Part shown: positions 1 through 8,577 of the stretch, piece after piece
Position numbering within the stretch: the stretch's first letter is position 1
Layout of the letters: every line of letters begins with the position of its first letter
NCBI RefSeq assembly: GCF_014212355.1
Contig: NZ_JACKXD010000003.1
Span: 310,001-374,000 of the forward strand
Source of the DNA: Halobellus ruber
GTDB lineage: Archaea > Halobacteriota > Halobacteria > Halobacteriales > Haloferacaceae
Length of the DNA stretch: 64,000 nt
Direction: 5' to 3'
Program-made: the position numbers and the translations under genes
The notes under the pieces: model-generated
Database searches by the model: none
Seen by the model: only the letters and a program-made list of their open reading frames with translations
Told to the model about the DNA's origin: nothing

Positions 1-1202
1 CCGGATCAGCGTACTTCACCAGCCGAAGCTGGAGCAATGCCTCTGATCCTTCCGCTGTCCAGCGCATCCACTGGTTCCTGCGTCGCTTGCTGACCTCACC
101 CATTAGCCGTTCGACGGAGTTCGAGGTCCACGGTACCTCGAACCCCTCGATAGCAGCCTCGGCGAACGTCACGATCGACGGAACCCACCGCCGAAGATAC
201 CCCGCAGCCTTCGCTGATCCGTACTGATCTAACTGCCACGCTGTCTTCTCAATACGCTCGGTCGTTCGCGCGATCCGCTCACGGATCGCCGCGAACTCCC
301 CGTCTGGACGGTGTTTGGCGACCGAGTTCTTCAGATGGAACACCTCGTCGATCACCTCCGAGACTATCTCGTTCCGCTGGTCCAGAGAGAACACACCGTC
401 GTCCCAGAGGTTGTAGTCAAGCGTCCAACCGACGTGGACGAGATCAAGTTGGTGATCGCGGTGTTCGTCGGTAAAAGCCGTGATAATGCCCTTCTCAGCC
501 TCGATGTCTTCGAGTTCGGTGGCTGTTTCGTCCCAGTCAGCGTTGGCCGAGAGATCCAGCAGGGAGCGCGACTCGTCGGCAGTACCTTCGCCGAGCGTGG
601 CTTGGACGGAGTGGTACGCGCGGTCGTCGTCTTGGCTGTGACACCTCGTACCGTCAGGAATAACGGCGTTAACGTCTGTTTCAGCGACACAGTCTGGAAG
701 GAACTGCTTGAGCCTGTTCCCGTACTCTTTGGCTCGGCGGTTGATGGTCGCCGGCGACAGCATCAAGACGAAGCCATCGCCGTGATCAGCGGCGTCACGA
801 TAACTGAGCGATGTAGCGAGATCGACGCTCTTGACGGCGATGTCCTGCTGATAGCGGTTTTGCCCGTCGAAGATGTTCTCAGCTTCGACGGGCCGGAAGT
901 AGCTGGATTCGTCGTGGTCAGCGGCGGTATCTTCGACATAGTGAAGATCGAATTCGTGCTCACCGGCGGTTGCGACGGCTGTGCGAGTATCGGTACCAGC
1001 TCGTTGGAAGCGTCGGTCACCGTTGCCAGTAGTGTGTTTCTCGCCACAGAGCGCCTTGACGCGAGACGCGTCGAGGCACTCGACCATCGATTCGAGCAGG
1101 ACAGATTCGACGTTCTGCTCAGTAACGAACTCGGCAAGCGTGGCGAGCGGTACCGTTCTGTCTTCGTCGAATCGTGAACCGCACGTTGATTGTGGCGTGC
1201 AC
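1..1202 (-). pseudogene. ISH6-family transposase, frameshifted and truncated by window
   Basis: Read on the minus strand, this encodes a DDE-type transposase typical of haloarchaeal ISH6. Landmarks are the segment SYFRPVEAENIFDG, the phrase HLKNSVAKHRPDG and a C-terminal part with VPWTSNSVERLMGEVSKRR. The GTG at 1202 opens with MHATINVRFTI, but one extra base near 1169 shifts the remaining codons into another frame. Compared with the family as I recall it, about nine residues before EKGIITAF that normally hold a Gly-Asp-Gly-Asp motif also seem to be missing. Both defects point to an inactive copy. The remaining frame is open to the window edge and its 3' end is not seen. Confidence 0.75.
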
Positions 1203-1284
1203 GGGACACCTCTTGGGTGGACACCAGAGGCGTCCCGTTCCTCACGGGAGCCAGTTGCTACTGAACTCTAGAGGACTTTGCGAC
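1..1284 (-). mobile_element. ISH6-type insertion sequence, left part cut by the window edge
   Basis: The element occupies the minus strand. Its 5' end is at about 1284, where a terminal stretch reads GTCGCAAAGTCCTCTAGAG. A very similar terminus occurs at 5315 in the opposite orientation, which supports this boundary. It carries one transposase frame that continues off the left edge, so the other terminal repeat is not visible. The assignment to ISH6 rests on the transposase sequence as I remember that family. Together with the copy at 5315 it brackets an AT-rich segment with two genes. Confidence 0.8.
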
Positions 1285-1362
1285 AGGACCAACTAATTAT
1301 CTCCAGCAGGCAGATACTTGCCCACTCCTGAGGAAAATGTTAATAACGGACACATCACTAAT

Positions 1363-3156
1363 ATGACTGTGAATCGTATTGATCGTGGAGTAATAGCGGT
1401 AGGCGCGGTTGGTGTCAGTACTGCTGCGATTGGAGCAGTGACATTCACGAAGCCCCCTGGGTACACGCCAAGTTTCTATGGCCTTGTTCCAGTCTGGATA
1501 TGGAGTGCGCTTGCTCTCTCGACCGTAACTGGCATTATCCTGCTCGCCCGCGGTGCATTCTCCGAGCAATTTTCAGTGTTTGTCCGTGGAATCATAGTCG
1601 TTGGTGCCTCGTATGCTATTTTGTACTTTCTCCCGCGAGCGGTCGGCTTCGAATTTTGGGCATTCTCGCGGGCCGACTCCCTGATGCACTTTTCGTACGT
1701 TGAATATATTATTTCAACCGGATTCAATCCGACGGTCAATATGTATCCAGGTACGCACTACGTCATCTCGCAGGCCGCAATTATTACTGATATCCCAGTT
1801 GAGATATTTCAACCTATTTTGATGTATCTTATTACTGCTATATTCATTGTTAGTTGTGCGCTTCTCGGACGCGCTCTCAGCGGGCGATACGCGGCACAGT
1901 TCGTTTGCATTGCGGCGGTTCCTCTCATCTTCGGGAAATATATGCAGCATCTAATGCCGTGGTTTATTGCATTTTCCCTGTTACCTCTTATATTATTTAT
2001 CGCTGAATCCCTGCGGAACGGCCGCTTCGCAAAGTCGAAGCCAGCAGCAGCGTTAATCTCCGCATTCGTACTGTTATTCGGGGTTGTGTTTATCCATCCA
2101 ATGTCCGCCGCTTTTGTCGTAGTCCTTATTGGGTGTGGCATTCTCGCTACCACGGCTTACAACCTCCGTACAGGGAGTTCCGAACGCTACTATCGTGCGC
2201 TGTGGGGGATGTTAGTTACGGTTCCACTCATAGTATGGTATTTTTCAACAGCCACATTCGGCCGATTAGTTCGACAGACAGTGCTGTCACTCACAGCGGG
2301 CGCACTTGGCGCAGTCACGAGAGTTGAAGGGGCAGAGGAGTCAAGTTACACGGTGTTGCAAATCATCCAGCGCTACATAATAGGCGATTACGGGGTACTC
2401 ATATTATATCTCACAGCGGGCGGTCTAATTGTGCTTCGGGTTGGGTACAAATTCCTTCGGGATCGAAATGTCAGATTCAGCGAGACAACAGCATCTGTAC
2501 TCTACGTCGCTGGCGGTGCTATTGGGGTAATATTCCTAGCGTTCCCCGCAATAATCACCGAGTTCTACCGGATAAATCAACTCACCCTCCTTGCTGCGAT
2601 TCTTTTGTTAGGTTTTGGGATGACCGCACTACATACATATGACGACGTGTCTCCTCTGAGTATGTCACTCAACTCCGTTGCAGTATGTGCTGTTGTAGTA
2701 GTGGTTATCACCGCAGGTGGTCTCGCAATATTCACTGTCTACGACGAACGGCGGCACGCCAATCAAGCTGAATTCGAAGTAATTGAACATCATATGACAT
2801 ACGCAAACTACGACATTAATACACGATCGATGAAAATTACGCAGATTGAAGCAGAGTACACTATCGGAACACGGCGTGCCAGCCAAATTCCTTGGACTAA
2901 GCGACCATTTGCTGAGGCTGACAATAGACTCCCAGATGATCTCGGTTATTCAACATCCGATTCTGTATCAAGTCTATTCGACAATCGAGGATATATTGTC
3001 ATCTTAGATAGAAATCAGAACTGGGTGGGTGTTGAGCCACAGAACCGCCACCAGTATGTGCGGTATATTTCAGGCAGTGAAATGTCACAACTCCGAACAG
3101 ATAGAGCGGCAAGTCCCGTGTATGATAACGGCGGATCATCGATATGGTGGGTCTAG
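1363..3156 (+). CDS. Polytopic membrane protein, GT-C/PMT-like glycosyltransferase or polysaccharide-associated protein
   Basis: About 597 residues. The first two thirds is a series of roughly ten or more hydrophobic segments, followed by a soluble C-terminal domain of about 140 residues. An acidic loop early in the protein (FSRADSLMHFSYVEY) and a following MYPGTHY motif resemble the extracytoplasmic acidic loop and Y-P-x-G-T-H motif seen in large archaeal membrane glycosyltransferases. I chose ATG 1363 over the upstream CCC/GTT-rich codons because the hydrophobic N-terminus begins there. Base composition is visibly more AT-rich than in most of the window, suggesting recent transfer. It lies with the beta-helix gene at 3599 between two ISH6 copies. 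The function as a glycosyltransferase is inferred only from topology and short motifs; an undefined membrane protein is the alternative. Confidence 0.6.
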   Translation: MTVNRIDRGVIAVGAVGVSTAAIGAVTFTKPPGYTPSFYGLVPVWIWSALALSTVTGIILLARGAFSEQFSVFVRGIIVVGASYAILYFLPRAVGFEFWAFSRADSLMHFSYVEYIISTGFNPTVNMYPGTHYVISQAAIITDIPVEIFQPILMYLITAIFIVSCALLGRALSGRYAAQFVCIAAVPLIFGKYMQHLMPWFIAFSLLPLILFIAESLRNGRFAKSKPAAALISAFVLLFGVVFIHPMSAAFVVVLIGCGILATTAYNLRTGSSERYYRALWGMLVTVPLIVWYFSTATFGRLVRQTVLSLTAGALGAVTRVEGAEESSYTVLQIIQRYIIGDYGVLILYLTAGGLIVLRVGYKFLRDRNVRFSETTASVLYVAGGAIGVIFLAFPAIITEFYRINQLTLLAAILLLGFGMTALHTYDDVSPLSMSLNSVAVCAVVVVVITAGGLAIFTVYDERRHANQAEFEVIEHHMTYANYDINTRSMKITQIEAEYTIGTRRASQIPWTKRPFAEADNRLPDDLGYSTSDSVSSLFDNRGYIVILDRNQNWVGVEPQNRHQYVRYISGSEMSQLRTDRAASPVYDNGGSSIWWV

Positions 3157-3598
3157 GGATTAAAGAAACGTGTGGCCTGTTATCAGGTAAAGTAAATTAA
3201 CACTGTTTGGGACAAGTCGATTCTGTACTGCGGCTGTAAGCGGTTCTTCACGGACACAGGTTTGATCACAGATACGAGGAATACGGTGGTTGTAACAGTG
3301 TCGAACGTGTTTTATTAAACTAAAACGTTGAACAAATCGATTCTCAAATTGTTTCAGCCACGCCGGAAGAAGTACTGTCGAAAATTGGATTCAAGCCTTC
3401 GTCTTCATACGGAATCAGGTAAGCTAAATACTACTCTCATTATTATCAAAAGATCCATATCCCAGCGATATCCATATGAGACTATGCTGAAAAAGATTTT
3501 AGACCACTATCATACTAGCCCTCGAACCGACGATATCAAAACCTACAGATCTGACTCCGGAACGAAAGGCTACGGAGCATACGGATTGGAGGATCACG
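3157..3598. other. AT-rich intergenic stretch, no convincing gene
   Basis: This stretch is AT-rich. An open frame of about 94 codons starting near 3328 has a basic, low-complexity composition and no recognisable motif, so I do not call it. A short coding-like segment around 3211-3260 (YCGCKRFF) may be a remnant of something lost. A clear Shine-Dalgarno GGAGG just before 3599 belongs to the next gene. Confidence 0.5.
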
Positions 3599-5095
3599 AT
3601 GACACGATTTAACCAGCCTTCTGAGGGAACTGATAATTGGCACGCACCACTTAATGAGAACTTTAACGACCTGGGTATCGAGGTGATCAATGAGGTTCCA
3701 ACTTGGAGTGATCTCCCTGCAACCGGGGAGGTATCAAAAAGCACGAGCGGGCAGTGGCCAGTCTACCGCGTCGGCGCCGATAACGTCTTTGTCCGGGTGA
3801 CTGACTCGGCGCAAGAGATCGTCGGTGGACTCGGGAGTGCGAATCGGCCGGTACCTGAGCAGCACGTCGAGAAACTGAGTGTAAACGATGCAGATATCAG
3901 CAGGTGGTATAACGTCAAGGGCAACACGCTTGCAGATGTCAAGCAGGCAATCGCAAATCATAATTACATTAAACTTGACCCCGAGGTGGTATACAGTGGC
4001 GACACAACGGTAACAATCGATGTGAGTCAACCCCGTGAGGTAGTCGTTGAAGCCTATGGCGCCGAGATTGACTATACCGGGACTGGAAGAGCTATCGATG
4101 TCGCCCCGAATTCATATTCCGGCGGAAATGACCGTATCACGTGGAATGGCGGATACATTACTGGACCTGGAAGTGGTGTTAATGGTACAGCTGGGATCTA
4201 TCTTGAAGACGCCCTTCACCATAGTTTCAGCCTGTCGCTCATAGAAGGGTTTGAGTACGGTATCCAAGTACGAAATGTTGACAGCTTCTGCGAGAACAAC
4301 AAGTTTGATGTTCCTGTTATAAAGAGAGTTTCGAGTGGTATCCGACTTGAGGGAGCAACCTTCACGGGAGGAGATGGAACGGACTCATTCAAATCGCTCC
4401 AATTTCACTCGTCCATCTCGCAGGCCAACATCGGTTTCGATATGCGTGATGCGCGTGTCACGGCTGACGCCAAACTTGACTTTGTGACGTTTATGAACCC
4501 TGGTGTGACTGGCTGGCGCGTTGATGGTTCTTTGCGCGGCGCTGAAGTCAATGTCAACTTCGATTCGGCGGGTACCGACGGTGGGACGGGTGTGGACCTC
4601 GTTTCTCTCCGGAGGCATCCAGGCGATATGATTTGCACGTTCTCAGGCGTTTCCACGGAATTCAATGACCCGAACGACATTCCGTTCGTGCATCAACGTG
4701 CAGAGATTGGAGACGTGGTATATGACAGGGGGACGAAACTGTACGAGACGACTGCGGATTCACATTTCGGTAGCCGTCAATATCAGCGAACCCGCTATCG
4801 GTTTGGTACTGCGGGATCTCGGACGGATTGGATCCAGTTTCGTGACGGAGACGGGACGACTCATGGGTACTTCTCGAAGACCCCAGCCAACGATCTGGCA
4901 GTGTATCTACCAAATTCGGGGCAGCGATTCGAGGTATTTAATTCCGCCGATGGTGTTCTCGCCGATGCGAAGTTTGGAAACATCACTGCGAACCAAGGGG
5001 AGGTCAAACTCGGAAAGAACGGCGCTCGGGTCTTCCTTGACGAAGGAGAAATCAAAGTTGAAGACGAAACAGGCAGCATCACAACTATCACGTAG
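3599..5095 (+). CDS. Beta-helix repeat protein without signal peptide (tail-fibre or surface-associated)
   Basis: 498 residues. The N-terminal 60 residues contain WHAPLNENFNDLG followed by a small beta domain. The middle (about 110-380) has irregular Gly/Asn/Asp-rich strands typical of a right-handed beta-helix of the pectate-lyase type. The last 100 residues form a separate Gly-rich beta module (YRFGTAGSRTDWIQF). No signal peptide or membrane segment is visible. The start is fixed by GGAGG about eight bases before ATG 3599. The architecture resembles haloviral tail or adhesion proteins and the beta-helix genes at 30410 and 32547, though their N-termini differ. The substrate is unknown. It sits in the AT-rich segment between the ISH6 copies. 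Confidence 0.6.
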   Translation: MTRFNQPSEGTDNWHAPLNENFNDLGIEVINEVPTWSDLPATGEVSKSTSGQWPVYRVGADNVFVRVTDSAQEIVGGLGSANRPVPEQHVEKLSVNDADISRWYNVKGNTLADVKQAIANHNYIKLDPEVVYSGDTTVTIDVSQPREVVVEAYGAEIDYTGTGRAIDVAPNSYSGGNDRITWNGGYITGPGSGVNGTAGIYLEDALHHSFSLSLIEGFEYGIQVRNVDSFCENNKFDVPVIKRVSSGIRLEGATFTGGDGTDSFKSLQFHSSISQANIGFDMRDARVTADAKLDFVTFMNPGVTGWRVDGSLRGAEVNVNFDSAGTDGGTGVDLVSLRRHPGDMICTFSGVSTEFNDPNDIPFVHQRAEIGDVVYDRGTKLYETTADSHFGSRQYQRTRYRFGTAGSRTDWIQFRDGDGTTHGYFSKTPANDLAVYLPNSGQRFEVFNSADGVLADAKFGNITANQGEVKLGKNGARVFLDEGEIKVEDETGSITTIT

Positions 5096-5314
5096 AGTAC
5101 GGCGACGTGACTGTCAACGGTGATTCCACCGCTGAATTGGCAGTGCTCAGATTACGCTGTGTAATACTCTCAGAACCGAATGTTCGGCACTCGCGTCGCG
5201 TTTGCTCCAGATTCGATCACCTGATCCCATCGGAGTACGACAGATGATATCTTTCCGAAGAGGTCGGCGTTGGTACGGAGATAACTGCCGTCCCAGAGAC
5301 AATTGATACGTCGT

Positions 5315-5627
5315 GTCGCAAAGCCCCTAGAGTTCAGGAGAACCGACTCCCCTGAGGAAGGGGACACCTCTGGTCTCCACCCAAGAGGTGTCCTATGAAC
5401 GCCACAATCAACGTGTGGTTGACTATTACATCAACGAGGTCAAAACTGGAACGCTAGCCATACTCGCCGAGCTTATTACCGATCAGAACGCTGGACCAGT
5501 TCTGCTTAAAGCGCTTGTCGAGAGCCTTGATGCGAGCGACGCGTGGCTCTCGCTTCTACTCAATTTCATATACACTTATGTAACTTCAGGTTGGACAATA
5601 TATCGAAGTGAAGCTATCAAAGCCTAA
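5315..5627 (+). mobile_element. Decayed ISH6 5' end (transposase start remnant)
   Basis: Starts with a terminus nearly identical to the one at 1284 (GTCGCAAAG, then CTAGAGTTCAG) and keeps the leader GGTCTCCACCCAAGAGGTGT and an ATG at 5395 followed by codons for MNATINVWLTI. After that the frame shifts to TGTLAILAELITDQNAG, matching the transposase N-terminus of the copy at 1-1202. Recognisable similarity ends near 5540. Only the first 50 or so codons remain, so it is a fragment. It is oriented head-to-head with the first copy. Confidence 0.75.
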
Positions 5628-5641
5628 GATACTACACTATA

Positions 5642-6823
5642 TTGGCACTTAAATTGAACGAAGAAGAACTCGTATTCCGCCTCGTTCAATTGTTGGCTGG
5701 CTCCGACGAGGCGACGACACGAATCCACGAGATCGTCCGCAACGACCCCGATTGGAGCCGCCTACTTAAACTCACAACCAACCACGGTATCCTTCCGTAC
5801 CTCTATCACTCGCTACAGGACATCGAAACCGAAGTCCCCGAAGAGGTGTACGAAACGTTACGCACCCGGTGCGAACGGGCCGCGCTCCAGAACCTCCAGT
5901 TCGCGCAGCGACTCCACGACATCGTCGAGACGTTCAACGAACACGATATCCGGACGATCCCCTACAAGGGGCCGATCCTCGCGCAGGTGGCCTACGGCGA
6001 TATCGGACGACGGCGGTTCGGCGATCTGGACTTTCTGGTCGCCGAGGAAGACGTCCTCCGAGCGCGGACTGTACTGCAGGAACGGGGGTACGAACAGACG
6101 AACTTTCTCGGCGTCCCGCCCTCTCACCTGGTCGAGAACTCGATCTTCCGGTGGGAGCGGGAGTTCCGGTTCACGAACGACGACGACAGAATCCAGATCG
6201 AGCTGCGGCCACAATTTACCGGCGGCAATCAGTCCAACGCGGCGATATTCGAGGATTTGTGGGAGCGGCGGACGACGGTATCCGTTGCGGGGCAGCCTGT
6301 ACAGGCGCTGTCACCGGAGGACCGGGCGCTGTTGCTTCTGACCCACGGGACGAAGCACGGCTGGCTTCGTCTGTCGTGGGTCTGCGACATCGCGTGTCTC
6401 CTGCAACACGATATCGACTGGGAGGTAGTACTCGAACGCGCGGAGGACTACGGCTGGAAGACCGCCGCGCTTCTCGGTCTCGGGATGACGGCCGAACTGG
6501 CGCACGTCGAACTCCCTGAACACGTCCGGCGCGAACTGGCGGACAACTACCGCGCCACGCGGGGGACCTCGGCGTTGGTAACACGGTTCGAGCGCGATCC
6601 GACGGGGAAACGTCTCGACCTCGAACCCTGGACTGTAATCCTCTTTCTTAACGACGGCATCGTCGACTCAGTCAAGGAACTCTTCGACGTGGTGTTCGCC
6701 CCACGCTACGCCGATGTTGAACTCGTCCGGCTTCCGCCATCGCTGTATCCGCTCTACTATGTTATCAGAGTGCTGAAATTTCCCTCGAAAATCGTTCGGA
6801 AGGGCCGGGAACTACTGGAGTGA
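5642..6823 (+). CDS. Nucleotidyltransferase-fold protein (NTP_transf_5-like) of the lasso-type RiPP cluster
   Basis: 393 residues from a TTG start. It carries the Pol-beta-type signature: K109-G110 followed by D128-x-D130 within RRFGDLDFLV, preceded by a helical N-terminal domain. This matches the uncharacterised nucleotidyltransferase family PF14907, which is often found in lasso-peptide clusters. In the bacterial pseudomycoidin system, as I recall, a homologue adds hexose units to a phosphorylated residue, so a tailoring role is plausible here. The next gene with a defined role is the PqqD-like protein, and the kinase follows it. The TTG start is unusual but is the first in-frame initiator, with an ACTATATT box just before it; the TTG at 5654 is an alternative. 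The exact reaction is unknown. Confidence 0.75.
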   Translation: MALKLNEEELVFRLVQLLAGSDEATTRIHEIVRNDPDWSRLLKLTTNHGILPYLYHSLQDIETEVPEEVYETLRTRCERAALQNLQFAQRLHDIVETFNEHDIRTIPYKGPILAQVAYGDIGRRRFGDLDFLVAEEDVLRARTVLQERGYEQTNFLGVPPSHLVENSIFRWEREFRFTNDDDRIQIELRPQFTGGNQSNAAIFEDLWERRTTVSVAGQPVQALSPEDRALLLLTHGTKHGWLRLSWVCDIACLLQHDIDWEVVLERAEDYGWKTAALLGLGMTAELAHVELPEHVRRELADNYRATRGTSALVTRFERDPTGKRLDLEPWTVILFLNDGIVDSVKELFDVVFAPRYADVELVRLPPSLYPLYYVIRVLKFPSKIVRKGRELLE

Positions 6824-6925
6824 GACACAAACGCGTTCCCGCCGAACCGACATCGTCCCGGCCGTTCCCCGAACCGGCGTCCCGGGGACTTCCCGCCGAC
6901 TGGGACGCGCGGAGTGACAACACAT

Positions 6926-6975
6926 CACAATTTATTTTGATTGATGAGAATTACCACCTAAGAGGGTGGCCACGC
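6926..6975 (+). promoter_or_regulatory. Probable promoter of the PqqD-like gene
   Basis: An AT-rich TATA-like box (TTTATTTTG, 6931-6939) lies about 40 bases before the GTG at 6976, placing the expected start of transcription near 6960. A small inverted repeat, CCACC and GGTGG, spans 6954-6969 between box and start. The sharp drop in GC against coding flanks supports a real promoter and argues for the internal GTG 6976 rather than the overlapping GTG 6820. Confidence 0.55.
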
Positions 6976-7263
6976 GTGAGCACACTAACTGACACAACAG
7001 AGATCGTCGCCGCCGACGACTGCCTCTCGACCACGATCGACGGCGAGTCGGTGATCCTGCATATGGGCACTGACGAGTACTACGGGTTCAATGAGGTCGG
7101 CACGTTCGTCTGGGAGTCGATCCAGGAGCCGCGGAGCCTCGAAGCGGTCTGCGAGGACGTGACCGACGAGTACGAAGTCGAGTACGACCGGTGTCGGGCC
7201 GACGTCGAGGAGCTCGTCAGGGACCTCGCCGACAAGGGTCTCGCTCGCATCGATCCGGAGTGA
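6976..7263 (+). CDS. PqqD-like RiPP recognition protein (lasso B1)
   Basis: 95 residues, the usual size of a free-standing PqqD-like RiPP recognition element. The pattern is typical: beta strands with GESVILHMGTDEYYGFNEVG, then F-V-W-E, then a helical segment EVEYDRCRADVEELVRDL. In lasso systems this protein (B1) binds the leader peptide through its Tyr-Pro motif and presents it to the leader peptidase and cyclase. Both precursors at 14046 and 14247 carry that leader motif. An upstream extension to 6820 is open, but it is proline/arginine-rich, unlike the family, and precedes the promoter, so I start at GTG 6976. It lies between the nucleotidyltransferase and the kinase. Confidence 0.85.
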   Translation: MSTLTDTTEIVAADDCLSTTIDGESVILHMGTDEYYGFNEVGTFVWESIQEPRSLEAVCEDVTDEYEVEYDRCRADVEELVRDLADKGLARIDPE

Positions 7264-7475
7264 CCGGGCCCTCGCGGCCGCCGAACACCCATAATATAAA
7301 AAACAAACGTCCGAGCGAACGCCGTAGCAAACATCGGGGCCCTCGTAAACATCGCGTCCCCCCGGGGTGCCTACGGCTTGCCGCCGCTCGAACCGCCAGC
7401 GACGGCCTGTCCCCGTCGGTAGGACGGGAAATGAGGAACTACTAACACACCGGGCTTACTAATCTGACACAACCG
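7264..7475. promoter_or_regulatory. Leader region of the kinase gene with AT-rich box
   Basis: A non-coding gap of about 210 bases. An AT-rich run ATAATATAAAAAAC at 7291-7304 could be a TATA box, but it lies about 170 bases before the ATG at 7476, implying a long leader if it is used. It could instead act as part of a terminator for the PqqD-like gene. No clear inverted repeat with a T-run was found. Confidence 0.3.
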
Positions 7476-8429
7476 ATGAGCCAGCCGCCTGCCAGGTATT
7501 CCGTCTACGGGCTGACGGTGGGGTCGGAGTTCGACCTGCCGGAGCTTCGGCCCGCATCCCCAGAAGGCGGAGTCGACGTAACGATCGGCCTCGCCGACCT
7601 CGATCCCGCTGTCGGGTCGGACACGGACCCAGGGGCACAACGGGTCGATGCGACCCCGACCCGGTGCCGACTCACGTACGATTCGATCGGGACGTTCCTG
7701 ATCGAGGCGGGCGGCCGGATCCGGTGTGACCCCGCCTCCGAGGGGAGCGAGACCCACAAGATCTTTCGGCGGATCCTGGAGAACCAGGCGATGACCGTGC
7801 TGTTGCTCCAGCGTGGCCTCCTGGTGCTCCACGCCAGCGCCGCCGTGATCGACGGGACCGCCGTGGTGTTCGTGGGCGAGCGCACCACCGGGAAATCCAC
7901 CACGACCGCGGCGTTCCACCGGGAGGGGTATCCGATGCTGGCCGACGACGTGGTCGCGATCCGGTTCGGCGACGGACGGCCGACGGTCGTCCCCGGGGTG
8001 CCCCAGATCAGACTCTCGCCCGAAGCCGCCGACGAGCTGGCGCTCGATCCGGTACGCAGCTACGACAACGACTGGGGCGTCGAGAAGGTCTACTATCCGA
8101 TCGAGGCACAGGCTGACGCCGCCCCGCTGGGTGCGATCTACTCGCTGGAGGAAGCCAACGATGTCGGTATCGAAGCGTTCGAGGGGTCTACGCCGTTCTT
8201 CGAGTTGGTCACGAACACGTACGCCCAGGGGCTCCTGCCCGACACGCGGACGACCGCGGATCACTTCGACCAGTGTTCGCGGGTGGTGGCGTCGACGCCC
8301 GTCCGGCAGCTCCGGCGTCCAAAACGGTTCGACCGGCTTCCGGAGGCCGTCGACCTCGTTGCGGCGGACGTCCGCGACGCCTCCGAACGTGCCAACACTT
8401 CGACGCACTTCGTGCCGGACCGGCAATGA
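7476..8429 (+). CDS. HPr-kinase-like peptide kinase of the lasso-type cluster
   Basis: 317 residues. The C-terminal half has the HPrK-type P-loop at residues 134-142 (GERTTGKST), preceded by LVLHASAAV and followed by the acidic pair D157-D158 in LADDVVAI. These are the hallmarks of the HPr-kinase-like proteins found in lasso-peptide clusters. Some bacterial homologues (paeninodin and pseudomycoidin systems, as I recall) phosphorylate the C-terminal serine of the precursor. The two precursors here end in Pro rather than Ser but are rich in internal Ser and Thr, so the target residue is open. It is followed 148 bases later by the first cyclase gene on the same strand. The alternative is a coenzyme-PQQ or serine kinase relative of unknown target. 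Confidence 0.8.
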   Translation: MSQPPARYSVYGLTVGSEFDLPELRPASPEGGVDVTIGLADLDPAVGSDTDPGAQRVDATPTRCRLTYDSIGTFLIEAGGRIRCDPASEGSETHKIFRRILENQAMTVLLLQRGLLVLHASAAVIDGTAVVFVGERTTGKSTTTAAFHREGYPMLADDVVAIRFGDGRPTVVPGVPQIRLSPEAADELALDPVRSYDNDWGVEKVYYPIEAQADAAPLGAIYSLEEANDVGIEAFEGSTPFFELVTNTYAQGLLPDTRTTADHFDQCSRVVASTPVRQLRRPKRFDRLPEAVDLVAADVRDASERANTSTHFVPDRQ

Positions 8430-8577
8430 CGGCGGTCTCCTTGAGGCCGGTCCGTCGCTTCCCGGTCCGGCCCGTGTCCCCGCACTGCGGTTCACCCGCG
8501 CCGTCCGCCCGACGTGCCCGCCGACCCCGTGTGCGGCGGTGGTACCGCTCGACCGTCCCTGAGCCGCTCCCCACTCG

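Noticed and set aside
311-1177. Long open frame on the plus strand across the ISH6 copy
   Set aside because: The minus strand reads as a recognisable transposase; the plus frame is its antisense shadow with no known motif.
3328-3612. Possible 94-codon gene before the beta-helix protein
   Set aside because: No motif, odd composition, overlaps the better-supported start at 3599 that has its own GGAGG.
5170-5367. Minus-strand frame between the beta-helix gene and the ISH6 remnant
   Set aside because: Runs through the insertion-sequence end and shows no family; at most a fragment.
6820-6975. N-terminal extension of the PqqD-like protein from GTG 6820
   Set aside because: The extension is Pro/Arg-rich, spans a TATA-like promoter and is absent from this protein family's usual length.
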